A stretch of 64,000 bases of DNA from Ignelater luminosus (taxonomy: Eukaryota; Arthropoda; Insecta; Coleoptera; Elateridae), in NCBI GenBank assembly GCA_011009095.1, contig VTPC01091064.1, forward strand, positions 1 to 64,000, written 5' to 3'. Each line of letters begins with the position of its first letter. The stretch's first letter is position 1. Shown piece by piece: positions 1 to 13,000 of the stretch. The notes under the pieces are model-generated. The model did not search any database. It had not been told where the DNA came from and worked only from the letters and a program-made list of their open reading frames with translations. Both the position numbers and the translations under genes were made by a program.

Positions 1-2955
1 ATGGTATATGAATATACTTGCAACCCTGCGCCTACGTTGTCATCCGAATATCGTACCAATTAAGTACAACACAATAATGTCCTCCACATTTGCAATAGGA
101 AATGGGGAATAAACATGTATTATGTGCCGTCTGAATGTACTATGCCACTAAACGCATTTCTGCGCCCCCAATAACCCCCACTAGGGCTTGACATCAAAGT
201 TCTATTTATGGCTCAAAGCCTCAAGTGTAATCAACCTTATACAAAAGGAAACCGATTTACGATTTGTACTTATTGCGGTTTAAAATCTAATGAAAAAGTT
301 TTGGTTTTCTAATGTTGCGAAAAACCAAAAGAAGTTAAAACCCCGCTTTTGATAAATGGAGTATTTGACGTAGCAGTCTGGATAAATTAAATTATTTGTA
401 TATCACACTTAAAGTGCACTGTAAGAAAAACGGTAATTACCAGTTCAAGTCTTTTGAACAATTAAGCTTTTGTTTTGCCTAGATATGTCTACATAAAACA
501 TAATAAAACCGTTAAAACCAATTTATTAAGCTGCTTTTGAAAGTATCTCGGGAAACACGCTAAATTGCTCACTTGGAATTCGTTGATTGATTACTCGATG
601 CGATGATTTCATGTTTGTCTTATCCTCATTTAATATTATAAAATGCGATATAATTTACTTTGAGTAAATATTATAAGTTATATTATCCAGAATGAGACTT
701 CAATTTAGTGTGCAAATGGCAGGAATGATTAATTGAGAATTTGTGCAAAAATACAAACAGACAGTTTAGATGTTGAGAATTAGTACACTATTTGTAATTA
801 TTTCATTCCCTAGAGCAATATCTAAATATCGTGGTGAATTGTTGAATGTTGTAGTATCTTAGGGCGGGTATACATTTGTAACAGAAACCCGTGCCGTAAC
901 ACCAAACGGTGATGAGGGGCTGATACGCAGTGGTGTTGTATTGCTATAACCAGAAGGAGTCCCAGTCTGTTCCGTGAGTTCCAATAAAAAAAAGTAGATT
1001 CAACAAGTATCTAGATTACTACACAATTTGCAAAACAGATTTCACTACAGATTTAGTAATTTACTAACAATGTGGCAACCGATATTGCCACCAGAAGCCA
1101 TCACCATCTCTGGATTTGCAGAGAACTTTCTACAATTGCCAACAAGTGACTAAAATTTTTTACGAGGTGAGCTTTTAAACTTTGAATATGCCGACACATT
1201 TAGTGTCAGCAAAAAAAGGAAACAAAATGGCATCTATGTTTATTTAAGGCAGGAAGATTTCATTTTAAGGATTAATTTTGCCAATTACACTATGAAATCA
1301 AATGACGTCTTAGAATTTATGACCTAATTAGTAGAGGCGGACTTGATTTACAATTTGCATCAAAATTATAGAGTTAAATAATTAATAAGAATTATTAATC
1401 GTCGTTTTACTTATCTTTGTTAAATTTTTTATAAAATGAGTAGATAACCTACCATTAGCTTTAGAAAGTAAACATACGGTCGGCTGATTGTTTTAACCTA
1501 TTTTATGAGGCATACTTTGTTAGGAATTTAATAAATTATACTGCCGAGTTTTTCAATCAATCATTTCATTTTTGGAAGCAGGGCATTTTTATCAACATAA
1601 AAATTATGTTTAAAATAAAAATTCTGATAATACTCCAAATTCCATGTTTTATTAACTTTGTGTGCTATATTTCAAAGATCAGATTTAGACGACTCTTTCC
1701 ATTCATACTATTCAGAATTTTTGCAAATGAAACAAACTATGACGCTTAAGCTTTATTATGTAGTTTTCTCAATGCTTAAAGTTTTAATTAAAAGAGTGTC
1801 TTTATGGTTGGTGGAAACAAAAAGAAAAAGATACGTAAAAGGATATTCAACCTGAAGATTGAAAACATCGGATCCTTGTTTGTAAACTTCCGTTAAAGAA
1901 AAATCTCCGGATTAGTCTGACTGAAAAAGCGGTTCTACGCTGCGTTTTATATGTAAACATATTTTAGTTAAGTTATGTATGCTGGTGATTCCATGTAAAA
2001 TACAAATTTTATTTTTTTTGACCTCATAAAATAAAACTGAATTTTACGACAAACATTGCTAGATCGTGTGTCTTTCGTATCTTTTATCTAACTTTGCTTT
2101 CATTTTATTGCTTGGTCTATACTTTGCTTTGTCTAAATTGCTTGAATTTAGTTTTTTTACTTCTTTTTGTAATAATATTCTTTTTTTCTTGTTTATCTAA
2201 CGACAGCATCAAAGAAGTTTTAGTATCACAAACTAACTATCGCATCTGTATCTAAGATACACCAACCTTTTTTTTTTATTAAAGTAAAATTTAAATAGAA
2301 ATTTAAAAGTTTCAGGACTTACTATTTCTATTAATTGTAACTCACTTTTATCAAAATTACAGAAAGGCCAATAACTTCTTTGTGTTTCGTTTCGTAAATA
2401 TTCCAAGCTAAGCAATAACCCTTTAAAATTGAAAGGATTCTGTTAGGAAGTTGCGATTCTTTTTGAGAAGGGTCAGGGTCTTTTCAAAGATCAAATATTC
2501 TTTCCTGATTTCCATAAATATCAATTCAGCGACCGCAGTCGGGTTGATCGGCTCCATGAATTTAATTTAAGAACTATAAAGTTGCTACTTTACATAGCTA
2601 CTTAAAGCGAATGATATTTTGTCCGAAAACTGTCGTTTTCAACATATTGTGTAACAACATGGAACGGGATAATAAATAATTCAATCTACCCTAATTAATA
2701 ATTTTGTTATTGAAATATCTATAGTTGTATTAAGTTAACATAAACATCTTAATATTCAAATTTCATACCCAGTTTTGCCATAGTTTCATTTGAAAAACAC
2801 CAAACTGTTAGAAGAAGAATTTAGAATTTGCATCTGTAGACAAGGTTAGTACAGAAATGTGTGGATTACAGTTTTTGCAGAAAACACCGCAGCGTCAATC
2901 TACTTTTTGGTTTACTTTAAGGCTTTAAAAAAACGCCATTCAGAATAAAAATTTA
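1..2955. other. AT-rich non-coding DNA, no gene seen
   Basis: No open frame here resembles a protein family I know, and no terminal inverted repeats or tandem arrays stand out. If the adenylate cyclase starts upstream of the window this is probably intronic or 5' flanking DNA; that is inference. Confidence 0.5.
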
Positions 2956-2960
2956 TTGTT

Positions 2961-4105
2961 ATGTTAACCATGGTGGCTGAAAGATGGTTCTCTCCCTCCG
3001 TCAAACCACCTATGATGACTAACGGTTGGACTTTATCCACCACAAAATCACCTTCGATAGCTAATGATCAAGCTTTTCTTTTAGCTGTGATGACAATCTG
3101 TTGCGTTTTGTCCTTTACTAAGCCACCTACATTGACTAACGGTCGGTATTTGTCCTCCACCGTTTCACTTACTTGGCTTAGCTTTCTATTAAGCCATTTA
3201 AGTCAGCTAAAAGTCCGGCTTTGCCCTCCACGAACGCACTGGTGGTATCTATCGATCGGACCAAACCAACTATGCTAGCCAAGAGTGGACTTCGTTGTCC
3301 ACCAAGCCATTTATAGTGACTGACGATTGGGCTTCGCGATGATTAACGGTCGGTCTTTACTTTTTACCCAGCTACCTATGATGGTCAATCTCTACCAAAC
3401 TACTTACAGTGACTAACCAGATCTTATGGTGACTAAAGATCAGTTTTGCCTTGCACCAATCCACCTATGGTAATTATCGGTTGGGCTTCGCTTTCTACCG
3501 AACCACCTATAATGACAGGTCAGGTTTTACATTCTACCTAAACGCTATTAGAGACTAATCGATCAGGCACGCTCTTTACCAAATTATTGCTGATGACTAA
3601 CGGTCGGTGTTCGCACTGTACCAAGCCACCTATGGTGACTATTGCTCGAGCTTCGCACTTTGTCGTGCCATTTACAATGATCGACGGGCAGTCTTTTTAT
3701 CTAGGTGGCCAAGGTCAGGCTTTTACCTTCCATCAAGACGATGTGTCTGGCGGTCATTTACTGCAGCTAAAGGCCGGATTTTGCTCTTCACAAAGCTACT
3801 TATGGCAGCTATTTGTCAGGATTTGCTCTCCACCAAGTCACCTATGATGACCTAGTCGGATTTTGTTTTTTACTAAGCCAACGTACAGTTACTAACGATC
3901 GGGTCTCGCCTTCTACCAAACCACCTGTGGTGACTAACGGTTGGTCTATGCTCTCTAGCGAGACACCTATGATGATTAACGGTAGGATTTGGCTCTCCAC
4001 CGAGTCATCTACTGCAACTAATCATTGGACCTTGTCATCTACAAAACCACTTACTGTGGTTAATCGTCACTTTTGTCCTCCACTATCAAACGATCAGATA
4101 TAACT
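2961..4105. repeat. Diverged 42-bp minisatellite, about 25 units
   Basis: A strongly degenerate tandem repeat. Where it is clearest (about 3,900-4,090) the unit is 42 bp, made of the modules CCACCTATGGTGACTAACGG then TCGGGCTTTGCTCTCCACCA. The core GACTAACGGTYGG recurs at about 3,014, 3,134, 3,592 and 3,922 with many variants between. Because 42 is a multiple of three, the array leaves spurious open frames on the + strand with recurring Thr-Lys-Pro-Pro and Thr-Asn-Gly motifs. They resemble no known protein and I do not call them genes. The same repeat recurs at about 37.2-37.6 kb, and a relative fills the intron at 14.6-16.9 kb. Confidence 0.8.
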
Positions 4106-4109
4106 AAAT

Positions 4110-5830
4110 CTTAACAACTTTGAAAATTTTCGAGGATTTGACTGAGTTTTTAAATCGTACCAGGGCAAAGAAAGCCGCAAATTGCATAATTAGTAGTAGC
4201 GTGCATATCACACTTCCTGGAAAAACTACCCATGTTCGTTTGTCTTAACTGTTTCTTGTTTCTGCTTTCATAGAGAGTTCTATGTGATGGATTCTCTTTT
4301 ATAAGTTAGTGACTGTTTGTAGTTATTTTCCGTGCTCGATCGGTTTACAGTCGTGCTTTCTCTGCTTGAACTGTACTGTCTATGGTGCACTTCCATCCTG
4401 CACTGTCTGTTGAAAATAATTTTCACTTAAACAACTGAAAAACTTAACGATACTAAAATATATACAATTTGAAAAAGGCAATTCTTCTAAAAAAAAAACA
4501 AATAGAACTCCGACTTGATTTTGATACCGTTGAATAGCACTTGTTCAAAGCTTTTTAAAGATAAGTTGTACATGGTTATTTTTTTATATCATTAAAAGTT
4601 AATAAGTAAAAATAATTCTTTAGTATAGTGTAGTTAATGAAAATATTAGTCAGCTTGCTTTCTCTTACCGTTTCCGAGATTCCAATGGTGGGCTTGGAAT
4701 TTTGAACATACTCTACTAGGTACTCGATTTTTAAGGCTCAGCATAGGAATCTTGAACACGGTTGCTTAAATTAGATCAAAGTCGCATGTTCTAACTAATG
4801 CTGATTAATATTTAATAAAAAATTTAACCTAAAGTGTTTTGCATTTCGACATGGCGAAAATATTTCAAAATTTGAAAATTGATGTCTCGCATAACTTTCT
4901 TATTTTTGAAGATAATTGAAATCTAAAAGCACTTTCTTAGACAGCCTGTTCTCGTGAATACTATGTGCACGTCCAGTAATCTTGAGTGTTTCTTTTATTT
5001 TCTCAGAATTGCCATCAACATTTCCATGCTTATTTCAGAAAATTTGAGAAGGTAACTTTTTTCTCTTTCAGTGATCTATTGAACTTAGATTTTAATTCAG
5101 CCTTGACCATTTTATTTAAATAGAAAAATGAAATCAAAAATGAAGCACGCCGTCGAACCTTTATAATCAAATTTTCTTAGTTAGCAGATTAGTGACTGTT
5201 GGTCTTTTACCTATGGAGATATTTGGAATCATATTGTCTTAGCGCAGTAAATAAATCCAATCAGAAAATGTATTAAAATAGATTAATTTGCTAACAACAA
5301 ATTACTTGTTTAGATTGTGGTTGATAATAACACACAGAAAGGTAAAAACTTGTGTTGACGATTCAAGATTTTTTATACAATTGTTTATTCATAACAACAA
5401 AAATTTAATTCTACATACAAATACACAAAGATTTATTTCCATACGTCTACAAATAATCTTGTTTTTTAAAAATTCCTTGTTTATCTTTTCTTTTCAGACC
5501 TATATTTTTCCTTACAATTCTCGAGGGAACAAATTAAATAAATATAACTCCAGTTGTAAATAACATTTAGAAAAGTAAGAGTTACTCATCTGTTTCGGCG
5601 ACGCAAAGACCCAGTTCTTGTAAAAATATCAACATTAAATATTTTAATTTCCATTCAAATTACTCTTCGTAAATTAAATCGTTATTAAATCAATATTGAA
5701 AACGAACGAAACGCTTGCTTGTTTTAGTTACTAATCTTGCTGATTTTTAACTAATTCAAATATTGAAGTGGTGAGTAAAGTAAAAAGGCCTGGTCAATCT
5801 TTTGGCAAACTAATCACTTAATCAGTATTC
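4110..5830. other. AT-rich non-coding DNA, nothing recognised
   Basis: Short spurious frames only. No repeat ends or protein similarity seen. Confidence 0.5.
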
Positions 5831-5835
5831 AATGA

Positions 5836-6960
5836 ACATCGGTTTTGGTGCATTTAGGCGTGGAGGCTTTTGTTTCTTCTTTTATCGATTTCAAGACGTC
5901 TGCGGTTGTTTGTCACTCGTTTATTTCTGCTTATTTATTCATTTGTTACTTTCTTTTCATTTATTTTATTTTAAAAGGAGTTTTAACTGAAACAAACAAA
6001 TTATTGTGTTTTGAAATTAGCGGTGAGGAGAGAGATTGTATCTATGTACGCGTTGCTTTGCATTGATTTTGAGGTAGATGCTGGTTGCTAGGTTCAAATG
6101 GGCCAATGAATGCTGCGATTGAGGTTGTGTTCTGGCTGGTGATTTACGGCGAAATAATGGCTAATGTATGTTGTTGCGGTGGAGCTGGTCTCTTCTGCTG
6201 ATAACTGTTTGTTGATTGGTTGCTGTCGATGGTGAAAGAGGTTGAATTCTAAGCAAGAAAGAAATTAATGTCACTGAAGTGGTTTTGGTGGGGCGTAGAC
6301 TGTTATATGAGTAGTCTCCTCTACAGTGGAATTGAATCTTGGCTGGATGAAGAACAAAATATGAAAAAAAAACAAATAGATGAAATGAAGTGCGTACGAA
6401 ACAGATGTGCTCTTAATCAAAAGTCGGCTATTGGCATCTGATGTGGAAGCCCATGATCCCAACAGCTTGAATCGGAGGTGTAAACTGTGCGAGATTGCTC
6501 GTTGGTCATTGTGATAGTGTTTGTAGACCCCCTGATTCAGGATGGGCATCTAAGTCGTCATGGTTGTGATATTCAGACTTTGTTCAAAAATCGGTGGTCG
6601 TCTATTATTTCTACTTCAAATCAATGGCTGTTTAGAAGCTCTTTTAGAATTTTTTTAGTTATGGTAAAGATTGATTGTTGGAATGAGGTGGTACGTGGTT
6701 TTATTTGCTGAATGATTATAGTGGTTGCGACGGCAAAGATAGCTGACTTGACTTTTCTTACTTTTCAAAGATGAAGTGGTTGAAGATGGTAGATGTAGGA
6801 ATGAGTCAGTGATAATGGAGATGTTCAATGTTGCTTTTTGTTTGTTGGTAATGAAATTGGTGACGGCCGACAATGCGCTGTTGATTGAAGGTAATTAGCG
6901 ATTTAATGGATTAAATGGGGATGATGATGTTAATCCTGGAAAATGAGTTAAAGATTTGGA
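5836..6960. other. G/T-skewed segment of unknown origin
   Basis: The + strand here is rich in G and T and poor in C, unlike its flanks. Read on the minus strand it is C/A-rich and leaves short frames rich in Ser, Thr, Asn and His (for example 6,655-6,873 and 6,271-6,549). This could be a relic of a retroelement leader or of a low-complexity coding region, but I recognise no domain. Confidence 0.3.
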
Positions 6961-7649
6961 GTGTTCACATTGATAGCTACATGTTGGTCCTTAAGTAAAT
7001 ATGACAATGTAGAGTGGTAGGCGTTTTGAGTTTCGAGGGTTCCATACCTTGGATAGCGGCAAACCGACCCGGAATGGAAACGAGAGTAATGAAAGGCGAC
7101 AGTCAGCTTTCTTACCCAACCGGATTATACAGAAAATTCAAGATTAATCAAATACTTATTGTGTGAATGTGAGACGGACTCTGGCTATTTGTGTTAAAAA
7201 ATATGAAATCTAATTTAACTAAGTAAACCAGATCAAGGTCAAGTAATGATTTTCCTGAAAATTGTCCTAAAGCAGGTAACTTGAAAAATGATTTCCAAAA
7301 GGTTTTAGTTGTTTGGTCATTTCAGTCAAAACTAATAAAGATGGCCGTCTTCAAATGTCTACATGATTTTTCAAGATTTCTAGCTTTCGATTCATTAGAA
7401 TGGAAAAAACGAAAAAATAAATTTTAATAATATTCTCTCTTTTTGAACTTACCGATGCCGCATCTAATGTAGTTGTTTTGGTCAAATCTAACACTGTAGT
7501 TTGTGAGTAAGGGTGTAAGCACTTTTTGCTTGTTTTCCTATGGACTTTTTCCATTTCAACAGATTTTGATAAAACTTTAAAGAATCGTTCATATCTACAT
7601 ACTTTTATTGTAGTTTCCTCCTAGACGTCTTTGATTTAAGCGAACCAGT

Positions 7650-7870
7650 ACAAAAGTACCTTAGGTTACCGTAGTGGTAGACTGGTCCAGTTTGGCCTCG
7701 GAATCTGTAAGCATTTAATGACATAAAATTCAATTACTTATTTTCTGATCTGGCAAAAGGTTTGAATCTTTGCTCTACTTAGTCCCCAGACTGGTTTGGT
7801 TCCGAGGTTTCTAGACTCCCAGTCCCCTGAGCCAGTTCGACTCTCCGTGGGTAATTTGTCTTACTATTAT
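7650..7870 (+). repeat. Possible tRNA-derived SINE remnant
   Basis: An A-box-like stretch (GTAGTGGTAGACTGG, about 7,670) is followed by a B-box-like stretch (AGTTCGACTCTCC, about 7,835). That resembles the internal RNA polymerase III promoter of tRNA genes, but the roughly 160-bp spacing is too long for a functional tRNA and no cloverleaf folds by eye. The segment also has a partial inverted repeat (CAGTTTGGCCTCGGAATCT against CTGGTTTGGTTCCGAGG in imperfect form). Could be chance. Confidence 0.25.
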
Positions 7871-7879
7871 CAGGCTAAT

Positions 7880-9921
7880 TTTAGAATTGCGTCTGAACGC
7901 CTTGGAAAAATTGGTCCACGTCTATTTTAATCGGAAAGTGTATGAATACGTATGGCTCTCTTTGAAACCTCATATTTCCAAAACTATCCGACAGATTTTG
8001 ATCAAACAGATCTTATATTAATGGTAGTTTATTTCTAAGAAAGCATAAGTAATTTCATAATTTTTTAAATGGGCGTTTATTTATTAGAGCAAAATATGTT
8101 GAAAAAAACGCGATTTTCCACTCGTATTTTAAGAATATCTGCATTCTAGAATTAACTAATAAAAAAATTCACTTGGAAAAAACAAAACTTATGTATTGTA
8201 ATTTGTAAGGGAATGGAATTCTACAGTATAATTTAGTTAGCTTAGAATTTTGCTAGTTAATAGTAAAATCGTAATGAAAAATCATTTTCCATTAAAAACT
8301 GACTATTGGAACAGATTAATACACAAAAGTGAAATTCACACATTTTAATCACAAATATAGTTTATTGATAAACTGTAAAACTTCCGTAACATTAAAATAA
8401 TGCAAAAAACTTGAAAGTGAGGGTCAGAACTCTTTACTCGGATAATAGTACATACAAAAAAGTTGTTAAACGGTAGGGTCGCATGGAAACAAATTTTGAC
8501 TTATAAAAAATAATAACTTTGTATGACATTGAAATAATTACTAATTTGTTTTCATTATTTTCAATAGTGCATCTTCCTCATTGTTTCAGTTATCTTATTT
8601 CAATATTTGCGTTAAATTAAATACAACTTTTATTAAAGAAATCTTATTCGCTTTGAAAGTTAGGAAACTATCTTTCCTTGCAACAGATGGTGTCCAAATT
8701 TAAAATTTCTTATATAAAGAATTTCTCGAAATTCTGATATTAGGCATTTGTTTTGTTCGTTAGTTTCAAGGCATTTGTACATTCACAAATTGTATTGAAA
8801 TCCAAAGAAGATACAATAGCCTTTTATCTGTTATTAAAAGTTTTATATTAATTTTATATTGCTTAATTAAATTTATTCAATTTTGTTGATAAATTATAGT
8901 TTCGAGGTGTACGAATAATAATAAACAAATGCAGCTCGTTAACTCCCAAGGCTACTACCATATCGGTAATATACAATCCCTTTTATACCTACATATAAAT
9001 TCTTTAAGTTTTAACTACTTAATTGTGACTGCTTTACCCTTTTCGAACTATTTATCTACATTTTCTTCCTGCAAATTAAATTATGAATAGATCGCGTCTC
9101 GTAAGTTATCCACGAGAATTAACCAGTTTAGCAGTGCCGTGTTGATCACAATTATAGATTGTCTGAAGAATTATTACTGTTTTTCTGAAGTAGAACTTAA
9201 CAGGGCAGAATGATTATTTTTTTAAATATTGAACAGAAGAAAAATAATCTGCTGCAAATTACTACGTTGCTTCTTCATAATATTTAATGAGGTTACAGGT
9301 ACTTTAGACAACGTTTATACCGTTGGTCATTATAAGATTTTAAGCAACGTTTTCTATTCTGATCAGTATTTTAGGGGTTTGTGAAGATTATAAGTATAAA
9401 CAATATTTAATCTAATAATCTCCCAATTATAATTGGGAGATGAGTTGCATTTAATTTTCTACATAAACTGTGTTTTCTTGTTTTGTATGTTCTAATAGAT
9501 ATCTTTTATCTAAAAACCGATAGGATATTTATATATCAACCTCCGCTATTTGTTTACTTGTCTGATGTTTCCAAAAATAATAACCATCAGAATCTCGAAA
9601 AAAAGTAAAATTATATTGCACAACAACATCCACTTCATTAAATAAATGACACAGAAAATTTTACCATCCCATTCACATGCATGTATCATGCTATTAAGCA
9701 ACGATGTATTAATTAATCGATCTTGTTTGTAATTTCAAAGGGACATATGGAAAAGATAGGAGCCGTGACGACTGACTGTCGGTTAACACTACAAACACAT
9801 ACATAGATTAATGTCTAGCTTTGCAATAAAATTTATATGCGGGTGTTACCAGTTGTCTAGCTAACAGGAAACAAAGTAAAAACAAATTGTAAATCTACTA
9901 AAATAATCTCATTTGTTTCAG
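7880..9921. other. AT-rich non-coding DNA upstream of first visible cyclase exon
   Basis: No gene seen. Probably intron sequence of the adenylate cyclase, because the exon at 9,922 opens in mid-codon after a good acceptor site. A perfect 22-bp palindrome lies at 9,419-9,440. Confidence 0.45.
9419..9440. repeat. Perfect 22-bp palindrome
   Basis: The half-site TCTCCCAATTA is followed directly by its exact reverse complement. No function is evident. Confidence 0.7.
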
Positions 9922-10099
9922 GAACACGGCGCTGCCAAATCCAAAAGCCCTTTGGGCTAATGCAGTTAAGAAGATATCAGCTTTGCGAGAGGCAAAACCA
10001 ACTTTTGCTTCGGTAGCATTGAAAGCTATGGAAGCAAAAGAAATCTTGAAAAATTTACAAAATAATCATACACCTGATATTCAACCGTCCGTTCAGCAA
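9922..10099 (+). CDS. Adenylate cyclase exon a (cytosolic N-terminal region)
   Basis: Follows the acceptor TTTGTTTCAG and ends before GTAAGT. It opens with one base completing a codon, then 59 codons beginning [11 protein letters not shown] and ending SVQQ. No catalytic motif; assigned because it splices in phase to the next exons. An earlier exon must lie upstream. Confidence 0.75.
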
Positions 10100-13000
10100 G
10101 TAAGTTAAATTAATATTTCTATGATATTTATTTACATAGTAATCTTCTATTTTATTCATAAAGAGGCAAGCAGAAACGCCAACAAATAATTGTAACCACA
10201 CAGTTGATATAGATAATACTGTTACATTAAGAAATGGTAAAAATGGTAGGCAACAAAGTTTTACCGACGACCTTATGGATATGCATGGTAGAACTAGTTT
10301 TGAATATAATAACGATTCATTTTCTAGAGATGAAGACTCATTTACTGAAATGCAAGGTAAGTTTCAAATGTATTAATTTGATGAAAATCTAAAACCAAAT
10401 AAATCTTTAAAGTTTTCCCTGGGGCTTTTCTTTTTCTGATTTTATTTTACGATTTTGCCTCACAAAAAAGAAACCAAAGCAAAGATAGTAGCAGGTAAGA
10501 AGAAACTGGTAAAAGTAGGTGATCTATACAGTTTGCTCAAAGAAAGAAAGAAAAATTTCCATATTTGAACAAAAAAGAAAAATCCAGAAGAAAGACAGAA
10601 AGTCTAAAAAAAATTTGTACAATTTGAATAAAGGTGATAGAAAGAACCATGAATCTTTTGTAGACCCATAAATAGAAAGAGAGAAAAGCAAATGTGGTTT
10701 GTTGTCAGAATTAGTCAATGGAGCTTTTTATTCTGCTTGGTACTACTTGTTTGAAACACAAAACTAAGTCTGAGTTTAGGTGCTATGATGACGTGTCGTT
10801 TTTATTATAACAACAATCCAATTACATTTACAGGAGCTTGATGTAAGTGTATGACAGTACTTGCTGACATTTTTGATCCTACTGCAAGTTATTCAATTCC
10901 AAAGAAAGTCAAATCTGTTTTGTAAATATTAAGGCTATACATTTTGCTATAATACCAAGATGACATCTTCTCAATCCAATTACGAAATGTAGTTACTAAC
11001 TAGCAGGTTGCGATGCAGAATGATATTTGTAAACCTAATTGCCCGTGGAAGATACTTGACAACACTGTCACGGAGGACGGTATTCCTCTTCCTTTTCTTT
11101 AGATGAATATGGCCAACTAGAAAGCCGGTAATAATCCTAATAGTCTTTTTGCATACTTTATGGGAAAAATCTGTGATTTTACAAAAATGGCCCCTTCTCT
11201 CAAGATGTTAGTTCATTTATTAATTTTCCAAAAATTTAGTTTGAAAAAAGGAATATTCCTTCTATTCCACGAGTCAACTCTTTTATTCTTCTCTATTCTA
11301 CAGGATCTAGAAACTCAGCTGAGTCAGGTTTTTCGATTCAAAGATATTAATGAGCGCTGGCATTTTATCTGAAGAGCCTTGTTTTTTTTGATATGAATCT
11401 ACAGACAATTGCTGTGGTGCTTTCCTCAAGTTTCTTTATCTAAACCCAAGACTAAACTTTTTGAGATTAGTAGTACTTGTAGGTATGCTAGTGGTATAGA
11501 GTTTAATAAAGTTAGAGGCTGAAGGAATCTAATCACTACCACATCCTGCATGGAGCTCTTATTGTCCTTAACTCCAATTCTGTCAGAATATATGGGCATA
11601 GTAGGACCAGAATTATCTTTACGACAACTGTGGGTGAAATTTGCTTGGATAGGGTCTCTGCACTCATTCAAGATACCAAACAGAGAGAGAAAATATAAAG
11701 TCAAGAATCCAAAAATTACTGCTTAGGACCAATGTGTGATGCCTACATTATAGTTCATGTCTTACCAACAGTCTTTCTTTTTAATCAATGGGAAGAACTA
11801 GCTCTTTGGAGCTGTCGTTTAATATTTTCTTGCGATACTGCTCCTTATTATTGGGTTATCTCTAAATACTTAACTCTCTATAGCATATTACGTGAAGGCA
11901 GACTTAGCCAAATTGGCTTGTATAAAGGCTTTCTTAGCGAAAATTAACTTTTGAGCAGAAATTTAACCAAATGTACTAACTTTCGGGTTGTACAATATGC
12001 AAAAGTGTTTAGACGTTATATGAACCAATGCGACTACGAAAACTACATTTGTCCATTACTGTGTTACATGGTATTGTGACGTCTTACCTTTGTATACCAA
12101 GGAGTAGACTCCCAGTCTTGATTGAGTGGCTGCTTGATACAATTTTCACATGCTTGTCATCTTCTTTGGTGGGATCTTAACTAGTTTAACTTTTTATGTA
12201 ATTCCGTGTAGCTTGGTATCTTTTGATAGTTTTGTAAAAAAAACTGAGTTTTTTAGATTAACTCTTAGGTATGCACTGTTTCTTGAGCACAGTTCAAAAG
12301 CTTTGCCCGAAATACAAAATAATCCTGTTAAAACTAGAATCAAACATATAAACTAAAAACAAGTATTTACTCTTTTTTGGATTTACTCTACAGGCTATTA
12401 GAGTTTCAAGATTTATACAGCAGGAAAGAAGTTGGACCCACGACGTTTAAAATAAATTAATGGATTTTGTACGTAAGTATTTACTTCTAAAAACTGTTTG
12501 TGATGTGATCAGCTATTAATTGCATTAAAATATGTCATACCAACATCAACACAGAAAGAAAGCAACAGTAGTGGTGACTTTCATCAATAGTATGACAAAC
12601 TCCCGAATGATTTAAAATTTACTATCGAAGAGTCTTAACAGAATGATAGAGCAGCTTTTCAGTTTACCATCGATATAGCAAAAGCAATTTTAGACGACAA
12701 ATGAACAAGATCACAAGAAGCCAGCTCTCGATACGGTTTCTGGATTTTGAACAATATGTTCAAATACTTCAAAACTGACAAACAAAGTGAAAAACATAAA
12801 ACAAATGCAAGGAAGAAAATAAGATCTATGGACATTTAAAACGTTTATGAATACGACCCCTTAGTCACCAAAAAATTATATCAGAGACAGTTTCTTTAAA
12901 ACAGCTATTGATTTGTTTACTTATACATTTTTTTTTATTTACTCTTTCTAACTGTTTTTGGTGATTAGACCATTGCCTATACTGTATTACTACAATAATA

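Noticed and set aside
2961-4103. Four overlapping open frames on the + strand with repeated Pro/Thr/Asn motifs
   Set aside because: They arise from the 42-bp repeat (a multiple of three keeps frames open); no start context, domain or splice support.
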